DNA of 64,000 bases from Dugong dugon (lineage: Eukaryota > Chordata > Mammalia > Sirenia > Dugongidae), in assembly GCA_030035585.1 (NCBI GenBank), contig CM057477.1:64833447-64897446 (forward strand). The letters run 5' to 3'. The number at the start of each line of letters is the position of its first letter. Positions within the stretch are counted from its first letter, which is position 1. Below are positions 24,001-36,000 of this stretch, in pieces. The notes under the pieces were generated by a model, which saw only the letters and a program-made list of their open reading frames with translations, did no database searches and was not told the origin of the DNA. A program made the position numbers and the translations under genes.

Positions 24001-27000
24001 TTTTTTTAATATGGCATCTTAGGGTACAGTTATTTGCAACATTTGTTAATGGCTGATCTCCATGACTATATCGTATTCTCTTAAAGGGCAGGGTCCTTAC
24101 CTAATGTTTCTTTGAATGTCTATTGAGCACAGTATTTTACATATAATAACCTCAGCAAATACTTGTGATAATATCAATTCAAAAGTAAGGCAGAATAAGA
24201 CTACTCTTCGAAATAATGATAAATAAGCTTTCATTTCTTCAAAGATAATACCAATAAAGGAACTTGTCTTTAAAGTTTTCCATCAAGAAGGAAAAAGAAT
24301 TGTAGGTATCCTGTATGTTTATGTTCTAAATGGGCTATTTTCAGAGAATGAAAGTAACCTTATATTTATCATCAGTCATTGCCATACCTCCAATGTGGCT
24401 GCATTTTATTGTGTTCAAAGAGCCAGTATGAAAAGAGCAAGAAGCAAGCCACTACAGAAAGATCAGACCTTGGTCAAGAAGCAGGCTGTTGCTATGACAC
24501 TTCCTGTTGTCTAGAAAACCTCTGGGATGAGGTCTTTGCTAAACCTAGTCATAGTCCATCAAGAATCCTTGCATGGAAGCACCCTGTGCCATCAATCCAA
24601 ACATAGAGCATCTGGGACTAATAACTGATGAGGAGGAACAGACTGTGTGGGCCCTCTTTGAACTTCCTACACTACCCATTATACGCCAGAAAACGGGCTC
24701 TTGCCTCAATGCTGAAATTGGAGATGCTTTAATAGGACCAGGAATCTCTGACGGTGCAAACAGTTAAGCTCTTGACTACTAACAGAAGCATCCGTGGTCC
24801 AAACACACCCAGAGGCACCTTGGAAGAAAGGCCTGGTAATCTGCTCCAAAAGGTCATGGCCTTGAAAACCTTAGAGAGCCCAGTTCTACTGTGTAACACA
24901 TGGGGTCTCCATGAGTCCGAATCCACTCCCAGGCAACTGGTTTGGGCTTTGGTGTAGTTAATAAAACCAAACTTTTAGGGGTTAGGGAGATCAGTATATA
25001 AACTATTCCTGCTGCTAGTATCAAATTGATGGTGTATAAGGACAAATACAAATTGAAAAGAAAAGGTTTTAATTCTCCCTGCTGAAAATGGAGGAAAGGG
25101 CTCCTCTCCTCCCCTGTTCTATCGGAATTCATGTTAGATGACTTGTCATTGTAAATTCTTTCTCTATCTTTGAAAAATAAATCTAAGGTGTTAATTGGAC
25201 CTGGTAGCCATCTCTTTGAAATGTAATTTCAGGTAATCCTCCCCTACCTTCCCGTTTCCAGGAAGGAGATTAGCATAACCTCAGGTGGCCCAGGCCCCAA
25301 ATTGCAAACCTACCTCTGCCCATAAGGATACTCGCATATTACCAGTTTTTTTTTTTTTAATTTAAACCATTTATTCATTTAAAATAATAATAAACCCATT
25401 ACATGTTAATATAATTAAAATTTTTAAAATTTTATTTTATTGTTGTACTTTAACTTGAAAGTTTACAATTCAAGTTAGTCTCTCATACAAAAATTTATAC
25501 ATCCATTGTTATGTGACCCTAACTGCTCTCCCTATACGGTGATAGCACACTGCTCCTTTCCACCCCTGATTTCCTGTGTCCATTCAACCCGCAACTGTCG
25601 AATATTAGCAATTTTATCTTGAAAACATGAACATATCAGGTTGCAAGCACTCAGCTGTAGAAAGGGTAAGATTACTTTCTGACGTGGAAATCTCTTTAGT
25701 GGACTGCCTGTGATGCATCACATTCTGGCTTAATGTTTATTCGATAATAAAACTTTCTCTTCTAGTTTTCGTGGAGAGAGTTTCTGGGTTAGGAGTAGAT
25801 TTTGTTTTTAATTATATTTGCCCAACAGGTGCTACCAGCAGCCCCGAGGGAGAAAAGATGTGGCAGTCTGTTTCTGTAAAGATGACAGCCTTGGAAACTC
25901 TATGGGGCAGTTCTAATCTGTCCAATAGGATGATTTAGGAAATAATATAGGAGTTATTATTCCCTCTCCTTGAGCACAGAGAATGTGACCCATCTGGAGC
26001 TGGGCTCACAAGGACTCACAAGGAGACATCAACTGGGCCCTGAGGTATAAAGACAATAGTTAAGATAATCTTGGAAAACATCTTTTAGGGAAACTTTCAC
26101 ATAAAACCAATCAAAGAGAACATAAAAAGACTTTCTACTCTTATCTTTTTCTGTTAGCATTTAGTGAGAGAAATTTGTTGGACCAGTGAAGACCCTCCTG
26201 ACTGTCCTTACTAAAACTTGTACCAATGATTGTTAAGAAAGACAATTCAAAATGTAGCATCACAGTTTCTAGCCAATCTGAAAAGGTTAAGCTTTCAATG
26301 GTTTTGCCCATTTGTAATGTTAATATATACTGATGGCTTTGTAATGGTCTTTGGACTGGGGCAGACATGGCTTTGGCAGCATGCTTGTCCATTTTCCCAC
26401 TTTTGTCTGTTCTGTGGTATTTCCTTGGACTCTGGCAGACATGGCTCTAGCAGCATGTCTGTCTGTTTGCCACTTTTGCCTTTTTGAATAATGCCGAATA
26501 AAATTTTTTTTTTTTTGCTTTACTAGACTTTGTGATTTTTTTCCCCCTACAACAGTATCCACTCAGCTATATAAAGGGTCAGATTCCTTTCGGTCTTTGC
26601 AATGTCTTTAGCCCACTGCCTGAGATGCTTCATGTTCTGGTTTAATGCTCCATCAATAATAAAACTTTTCTTTATCTTTTATTTTTGTGGTGAAGTTTCC
26701 TGGGTTGGGAGTAGATTTTGTTTGTAGTAACTTTTCCCCCAACAAATGCCAACGAGAAAAATAATTCAGCAGCACTTACCAGCTCCTTGTGGTCTTTGCT
26801 TCTGCTTCTATTGTAGGAATAAGGAAACACTATGTGTTGGGAGTATGAATGCATGCTTATGTAAGCTTTAATGTGGTTGATATTTTTTCTCAAGAAATCA
26901 GCCACTGCCTTCACTTCTGGCTCCGATTCAGGGTAGGGTCCACAGTAGGTTTCCGAGCACGAAAAGCTTGATGCACCTTCCTCTGTGGTGAAATCGATAA

Positions 27001-30000
27001 AATGGGATTATGAGGTGATGCATACACTATTGTAATTTATGATTTCCCTGACACTGTATTCCCCTAATGTCTATGGTGCAACATTTTTAGATAAATGGAT
27101 TAGGTAAGGCTCTGTACATAACATATTTCTGGTATCTACTATGTTGTTTATGCTTCTTTTGAAGTAAAATTTTTATATGCTCACATAGCGGACACTCCAA
27201 CAGTCATTCACAACCTGTCACCCTTGCTGCCTGGGGGAAGCCATCTTGCAACCTTGAGAAAGTGGCTAAGAGAACCTCAGAGATACCAGCCCTGTCTTCA
27301 AACTTCCGGTTATGTGAGAAAAATGAACCCTATTTTCTTGAATCTACTGTACATTTGACTTTCTGATATTTGTAGTTTAAAAATTACTGATGAATACAGC
27401 CCATAAAAGAAAAGCTTCACTCTGGAACTCAGAATATGCAAGTTCTACCTTCAGTGCAGGGCCCTGGGTGGCACAAACAGTTAAGTGTTCAAGTACTAAC
27501 CAAAAGGGTGGTGGTTTGAGCCCACCCAGAGGTACCTTGGAAGAAAGGTCTGGAGAGCTACTTCTGAAAATCTATTTCTGAAAAATCAGCCATTGAAAAC
27601 CTCATAGAGCACAGTCCTACTCTGACATACCTGGGGTCACGGTGAGTTGAAATCAACTCGAAGACACTTTTTTTTTTTTATCCTTTGGTGCTATTTTTAA
27701 CTTGCTAGATTGGTTCTATAAATACAATGGGATGGTGATATTTGATGCTAGAATAATGCTTAGTCACTATTTTAGAGATTATATTCAACACCACTTCAGA
27801 CAGTAGCCTGTCTTCTAGCCTTTCTCCTTTCTGTCCCCAGTTCACAGAAATGGAGTCCCAGGAAACCACCCAAGGCATCATTCCCTCTTGGAAAAATTGA
27901 TTAGCCCAGAATTGGATTCTTAACTTGTGTTCTGCCAATCAGAATCCTTTCACCAATAGTCTGAAACTAAGATTCTGGTCTCAGTCTGACTGCTGTCTTG
28001 AACAAAGGCAATACCACCACCAGCCAACCCGCAAAGAGCACATGCTGCATGACAGAAACTCTGCTAAGTGATTTACAAGCAATATCTCATCGAATCCTCA
28101 CAACAACCCTATGAAGTAAGTACTGTTGTTTTAGGAGATGCAAATTGAATGCGATTGATGATAACCATCCTTCAGAAGAAGACATGCCATATTGTTAGGC
28201 ATTTAACCTTTTATTTCTAATCTTGACTTTGACATTTAATAGCTACATGGCCATGGGCAAATATTTTTAAACCTATCTATTCCTCAATTTCCTTACCGGC
28301 AAAATGGAATAATAATAATTACTAAATGAAGATTTAGTAAGGATTATAGGAGATAATACATTTAATAAGGTGCTTTGCACAGCACCTGGCATCTAGCAAG
28401 TGTTCAGTAACTTTGCTGTTGTTGATCATCATCATCATCATCAGTATGCAGATTGGGATGAAAGTCAGAGTTCATCACAGAGATGAGAGGAGAGAAAGGA
28501 CTCATTGACATCCCGACAGGGTGCAGGCTCAGTTCCAGTCTATTTCTGAGGCCAACTGCATCTTTGAACTTGGGTTCCAGGGGCTGCTACTTCATTGTCC
28601 TTACAAAGCCTGCCTTTCTTAAGCTTGCTTTGCCTTCTTCCTATTATTTGCAACTACAAACTATTGTTTGTTAAACATTCTTTTCCCCATGAGTAACATG
28701 TGGAACATCCCAAGGGCTTTCCAAGTATTTTACTTGTTTTTATTTTTAACCAGGAATGTGAATTGACAAACTGTTCTTGATACTTTGGTCACCTTTGAAT
28801 ACTCCTGCCCTTTTTCCTGGTATATGCAAATTAAAGAGATTAGAGATCATATATTGAGGATAGTGGTGGGGGAGCGCATGAAAGAGTAGAAGAGAGAGGT
28901 GGTGCCTTAATATGAATCCTGAAACCAGTTCTGTACAACAGAAATATAATACAAGCCACATATATATTTTAAATTTTCAAGTAGCCACTTCAAAAGAAGT
29001 AAAAAAATTGGTGAAATAAATTTTAATAAGATAGCTTATTTAAACCTATATGTATAAAATATTATCATTTCAAATATAAAAATAATTATTGAGATATCCT
29101 ATATTATAAATATTCAAAATCAGTATTTCACACTTACAGCGTATCTCAGTTCAGACTAGCCACATGTCAAGTGCTTGATAGCCACATGTGGCTAGTGATT
29201 ACCGTACTGGACAGCGCAGCCTCAGAGACTCATTCTGTGACTGTCATTCTAGAGGTTTCAAGCATACTGATGGAAGGAGCCCTGAAGGGTCAGGAAACTT
29301 GAATTTGAGTTTCTGCTTTGCCATTAAGCAGTCATATTAATTTGGGCAGCCACTTCATCTCTCTGGGCCTCCTTATCTGATTCCTTATCTGTACCATGAG
29401 TGGCTTGGCCTACCAGGTCCTTTTAAGTTCAAGCATTCTTTAGTCTATAGTCATGGATTCAAGAACACTATGATCTCATGGTTGTCCCTAGGTGGTGCAC
29501 ATGGTTAAAGCACTTGGTTGCTGACAGAAAGGTTAGAGGGTTGAGTCAATGCACATATGCCTCAGAAAAAAGGCCTCATGATCTATTTCCAAAAAAGCAG
29601 CCTTTGAGAATGCTATGGAGCACAGTTCTACCCTGACACACCTGGGGTCACTATGAATCAGAATGAACTTGATAGCAACTAATAATATGGTCTCATGGGA
29701 AAAAATACAAACTATTGTCCAATGAATGCTGGCTGCAAAAACTTTGTAGTTTAATTTAATATTTTAGAAAATAAGTGAAGCTGTCTTAGAAAGTTTGAGA
29801 CCAGAGGTTGTCACAAAGTGTTCTGTCCCCAACCTTCATTCGCATCCCCAACATACACACACAGTTTTAATACAGGGGAAGGGTAAAATGAACATACAAA
29901 TTAACAACTAAGTTTGATACATCACTTCCCATTAAAAAGTGAGGTACCCTTTTAGATCCTTGACATAAAGTATCATAAAGGCACATTCTGCTTGTCTGAA

Positions 30001-33000
30001 TGAGGAAGAGTTAAGATTTAATTGTTTCTTCTCATTGTCTTGCTTACGCACTACTGAAGAGATGCTGGGGCTCTTGGGAAAAAGGATTCCTTACAATTAC
30101 TTTTTTGTTTTATGTAGGACTTTCTTGCCTGTATTTTCTGCTTCCGTTTCTTTTTATAAAACTCTTGTGAAGTGTAATAATACAGCACCATGCCAAAGAT
30201 GGGACTGAAATGTTTCTTTATGACAATAAGAAAATAAAAATAAAAAACCAAACCTGTTGCTCATTGAGTGAATTCCAACTGATTTAGGAAACAATATTGG
30301 AGTTATTATTCCCTGTCCTTGAGCGTAGAGAATGTGACCAGCTCGAGCTGGACTCACAAGAACATATCAACTGGGCCCTGAGGTATAAAGACAATAGTTA
30401 AGATTATTTTGGAAAATATCTTTTAGGGAACCTTTCACATAAAGCGAATCAAACAAGCACAAAAGACTTTCCACTTGTACCTTTTTCTATTAACATTTAG
30501 TGAATAGAAAATGTGTTGGACCAGTGAGGACCCTCCTGACTGTCCTTACTAAAATCTGTACCAATGATTGTTAGGAAAGACAATTCAAAATGTAGGATCA
30601 CAGTTTCTAGCCAGTCTGTGAAAAGGTAAAGCTTTCAATGGTTTTGCCGACTTGTAATGTTAATATATACCGATGACTCTGTAATGTTCCTTGGACTCAG
30701 GCAGACATGGCTGAAGTAGCATGCTTGTCCATTTTCCCACTTTTGCGTACTCTGTAATGCTCTCTGGGCTCAGGCAGACATGGCTTTAGCAGCATGCTTC
30801 CCCGATTTCCTATTCTTGCGTATTCTGTAATATTCCCCGGACTCAGGCAGACATGGTTCTAGCGGTATGCTTGTCTGTTTTCCCACTTTTGCCTTTTTGA
30901 ATATATGCTGAATAAAATTTTCTTTTTGCTTTACTAAACTTTGTGATTTTTTTCCCTACAACACAACTCATGGCAACCCCAGATGTTACAAAGTAAAAGT
31001 GCTCCATAGGGTTTTCTTGGCTGTAATCTTTATGTAAGCAGATCACCAGGCCTTTCTTCTGTGGCAACCCTGGGTGGGTTTGAACCACTGATCTTTAGGT
31101 TACTAGCTGAGTGCAAACCACTTGCACCACCCAGGGACCTTTTGATTGCCATAACATAAATATATTGACTAAAACTGAGCACTGAAAAAGCTTGAAGATA
31201 ATATAAGAAGTTCCAAAAGGGAACTAGCATCCGAAGAGTGATTGTCAAAAACCCTATCTACTCATCTACAGGCAACTAATTTTCGACAAAGTGTCAAAAT
31301 TCACTGAATGGGGGAAAAAACAGTCTATAAAAAATGGTGCTGGCAAAACTGATCATCCACTTGCAGAAAAATGAAACAGGATCCATACCTCACACCATAT
31401 ACAAAAATTGACTCAAAATGGATAAAAACCTAAATATTAAAGCTAAAACTATAAAGTTGCTAGAACATAATGTAGGGAAAAAACTATGGGACCTTATTTT
31501 CTTCAGAAATAGACTATCAAACACACCTACAAATACATGAACAACAGAAGACAAATTAGATAACTAGGACCTCCTAAAAATTAAATATCTATGTTCATCA
31601 AAATTAGAAAATGAGCAAAGGACATGAACAGACACTTCACCAAAAAGAACATTCAAGCAGCCAACAAACACAGGAAAAGATATTTGCAATCATTAGCCAT
31701 TAGAGACGTGCACATCAAAACAACAGTGAGACATCATCTCACCCTTACAAAAATGTCACTGATCAAAAAAACAGAAAACAACAAATGCTGTCAAGGTTGT
31801 GGAGAGATTGGACCTGCTCCACTGCTGGTGGGATTGTACCAGGGTAAGTCAGAAGGTATTCCTACATACATGCATGGGTTTATTCCAAACAAAACATGTT
31901 TAAATATGTCTCTCCAATTAGTGGACACCTACAGAAAAGTTCTCTCAGTACTACACTTGTCTTAGTCTCATTAGGGTGCCTTAATAACAGGGATACTTTT
32001 TGTGCCATGGAAAAAAAGAATTTGAGGTCAGGGCTAACATCAAATTTTTAACAAAACTCAAGTGGACAATCTTCCCAAATCATTGAAGCTTTGCAACAAG
32101 TTTATGGGAATGCTGCCCCACATAAAACAACAGTTTTTAGACAGATCAAACATTTTAAGGAAGACGAGAAGACCTCAAAGATGAGCCAAGAGAGGGAAAC
32201 CACTCAGAAGGTTATGGCGACTGCTTTTTGGAATTTCAAAGTGGTCATCTTGATAGATTTTCTTGTAGGACACAGGACAATCACAGGAGTTTATTATGAA
32301 GACGTTCTAAGAAAACTGAAAACTGCATTGGTGAGAAAAAAGGCCAGAAAAGTTGTGCAAAGGAATTTTTTTCCATCACTACAATGCACCTGCGCATTCT
32401 TCGAGGGTAGCAAGGGCTGTTCAAAGAGAATTTCGTTGGGAAACCTTACACCATCCACCTTACAGCCCTGATCTTGTCCCTTCAGACTTCTTTTTGTTCT
32501 CAAAACTTGAAGAACATTTAAAAGGAATACAATTTGAGTCCCTTGAGGATGCCAAAACTGCCATCTTGACATGGTGTAAATAGATGAGCACAGAATTCTT
32601 TGGGGAAGGGTTAGAGAGATGGAAACACTGCCTTCAGAAGTGTAGAGACCTAGATCGAAGATATGTCAAGAAACAATAGTTTTGCATTTTGATATTTTTG
32701 TTTAGTAAAGATTTCTCTGATTCGTAACAATATTTTTGACTTACCCTCATAAATTGGTTCAACTACTATGGAAAATGGTATGGCGCCTCCTAAATAAGCT
32801 AGAAACAGAATTATCGTATGATCCAGCAATCCTACTCCTAGGCACATACCCTAGAGATCTAGTAGCAGTGACATGAATAGACATATACACACCTATGTTC
32901 ACTACAGCATTATTCACAATAGCAAAAAGATGGAAACAACCTAAGTGCCCATCAACAGATGAACGGATAAACAAACTGTGGTACATATACACAATGGAAT

Positions 33001-36000
33001 ATTATGCAGCCGTAAGGAATAATGATGAGTTCTCAAAATATATTGTAACATGGATGGATCTGGAGGGCATTATGCTAAGTGAAATAAGTCAATCACAAAA
33101 GGACAAATACAGAATGATCTCACTATTATAAAAAGACAAAAATAAGTATACATGTAGAAAGCAACATTCTTTGGTGGTTACCAGGTATGAGAGGGAGAGG
33201 GAGGGAGAATCACTTTCTAGACAGTAGACACTTGTGAGTTTTGCTGATGGGAAAGGCAATAAGGTGAAGTAAGTACAACTTGAGGAAGGGAAATGATTAT
33301 ACTAAGAAGTACACAAGACTAAGGGACGATTTTGTAAATGACATATGTAATTTTGCAACAACAACAACAACTAAAAATATGTGTACGGTTAACATAGATA
33401 TATATGCATATATATGTCTAGGAAGGCACATATGACTATATGAATGCACATGTATAGGAGTATCTGTAGGCATACGTAGACAGGTGGTCCCCGACTTACG
33501 ATCAGGTTTCATTCCAACAACTCTGTCATTAAGTCGGTTCTGATGTAAACCAAATACCTCTTTCGTTTGTTTGTTTCTTTTCGTTATTATTGCCTTTTAT
33601 TATCAGTATCTTTGTAAATATGATCTTTGTCTTTGAACATCTGAGAATGATAACATCAGCAAATTATACGTTGCAACATTTTACGTAGTACATATTATTA
33701 ATGATAAGATGTATTAAAAAAACCCAAAACAGATGGTTGTAAGTGCAGTTTGTCATAATTCAAATACATCATAATTCAGGGAATACCTGTGTACACGTTT
33801 ATCTGTGTTGCATATATATTCATGTATAAAAAAAAGCACATAGAGGGCACACTTACAGATACTTCCTAGACATAACCAAACACCTCGCAGGATTGAGTTA
33901 CTGGGTTTGAGGGCTTAGGACCACAGTCTTGTGGGGTAACTTGGTCAATTGGCACACTATAGTTCATAAAGATATTGTTCTACATCCTAGTTTAGTGAGT
34001 AGCATCTGAGGTCTTAAAAGCTTGCTAACGGCTATCTAAGATACAACTATTGGTCTCTAATCGTCCAGAGCAAAAGACAAAGAAGGAAACCAAACACTCA
34101 AAAAAAAAAAAAAAAACAAGTCTATAGGACTAATATTCTACATGAACCATGTCCTCGCTGATCTTGAGACCAGAAGAGCTAGGTGGTGCCTGACAACCAC
34201 TACCTACAGTTCCAATCAGGGAAACAATAGATGGTCCCAGACAGAAAAAGGAGAAAAATGTAAAACAACACTCAAATCTTCCCCCCATCAAAAAAAAAAA
34301 AAAAAAAAAAGCCAGTCTTACTGGAGTGGTAAAAACTAGAGGAACCACCAAGACTATTGCCCTGGGTTACTGTAAAAATGGTCTGGCAGGGCATCTGACC
34401 TCTTCTAACTTCACAAGGGGGAAGGAGAATCAAGATCAACAGCTCAAGGCTGATTCCTATGAGGCAGAGGTCACACATGCCTCCAAACTTTTTACCAATT
34501 CTGACATCAACCATCATTCTCATGGCACTCTCTACTTCTCTGCTGAGTTTGATAATTTGTTGCAACAGCCACACATAACTCATAGACAATACTCACAATT
34601 ATGGTGTTTATTAGGCAAGTAACAGGTTATAATTCAGGTTCTGGAATGCTCAGGATACAGTTCTTTGATCAGGACAGCCTCTTCTCAGCCGTGCCTGCAG
34701 GCACGCCTCTCTCTGGCCCTTGGCCTCTTGCTCCCACGACCTCTCAGCTTGGTCTCTGTCTGCTTGGGCAAGTGTTACAAAGGTCTTTTAGCATTTCTGT
34801 TAAGTGCCCAGAGGCACAGCGCTCTGCCAGCAACCATCAGCCTGAAGATGCTCAGCTGTCTCTCTCTGTGGATCGGGAAGCCCACTGTTTCATCTCCTGC
34901 TGGTCTCCTGGTTCTGCTGCCTCTGCTGCTGCTGTTTTCTCTGCCTCTGCTTCTCACTGTCTTCGGTGTTACAGCTCTCACTCTCTGTCTCTTGGATCTA
35001 GGAGGTCTCGCAGAGATCCCAGGCCCAATGGATGCACTCCACTCCTAGCTCTTCTTTCTTGGTGGTAGTAGGTCACCCCTCTGCTCTGGGATTGACTGCT
35101 CTTTTAAGCCTAGCAGGATCACAAAACTGACCAATCCCCTACTTAGGGTTCCATACAACTATTTGCATAGTCCCACCCCAACAAGTATGCCATGCACCTT
35201 ATTTATATTCTCAGCAAGCTATCCCATCCCCTTGGTGGGCCACAAGCAACTTATTTGCATAGTCCCACCCAGTCTTTTGGTAGAGTTACAAAGACTATAG
35301 CTAGAAGGTCATCTTAAGTAATTCACTGCACCACAGATACGCTTTAAACTTGGAACTCAAACCACTCCCGGTGTTCACTTTTCAGCCAAATGACAGATTG
35401 GCTCATAAAATAAATAAGATCACCCACGAGTGCTGTGCTCCTCTAAATCGTCATCTAAATAAAACCAAACGGTCAACATTTACCCTAGACCAAAGATGAG
35501 AAGATAAGGTGGACAGGGAAGCTAGATTAATGGAAACAGAACAACCAGAGTGAAAATAATGAGAATGCTGACACATTGTGAAAAATGTCATCAATGTCAC
35601 TGCACAGTATTTATAGAAATTGTTAAATGGGAAGCTAATTTGCTGTGTAAACTCCCACCAAAAACACAGTATGTTTTTTAGAAAACATATGACAGTTTCA
35701 ATAAATTTGGAGTTAGTCAGCCTGAGTTTACATGCCAGCTCTGCCACTTACTAGCTATGTGCCCTTGAGCAAATGACTTAACCTTTTAAGTCTCTGTTTC
35801 CCCACCTATAAAATGTAGAGATGAAACCAGCAGATGAAATAGGCAGACTGCCTGGCACTTAGTAACTGTTAGCTGTATTTATTCAGGTCTTTTTCACACT
35901 GGGTGCTGCTTCTCTGACTCCCTGACTGGTTTCATTGGCTACAGCAGCCTCTGGCCTTGGGTGAGCCCTTTTATGCAACAATTGAAGGAAAGCTTTTATG

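Larger units (their letters stand above)
22990..24185 (+). mobile_element. L2 LINE 3' end, split by three AfroSINEs
   Basis: Old L2 landmarks recur in order: TACAAATTGATTCTGGTATT with CCTTTATAAACTAGCTTC, GAATGTCCTCCCTTCTC, then GAGTAAGTTCCTCAAGGAAA and finally AGGGCAGGGTCCTTACC and the AAATACTTG end. SINEs at 23213-23361 (reverse), 23585-23768 and 23790-23995 (forward) interrupt it. Confidence 0.65.

Noticed and set aside
25931-30963. The two family A LTRs as the ends of a single provirus
   Set aside because: The second has its own 4-bp duplication inside a SINE and the interval holds CPB2 exon 9 and ordinary introns, so they are independent solo LTRs.
34601-35068. 155-codon plus-strand open frame, leucine/serine-rich
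   Set aside because: It lies in a C/T-rich repeat-like block, overlaps another open frame in a second phase, and has no recognisable domain.
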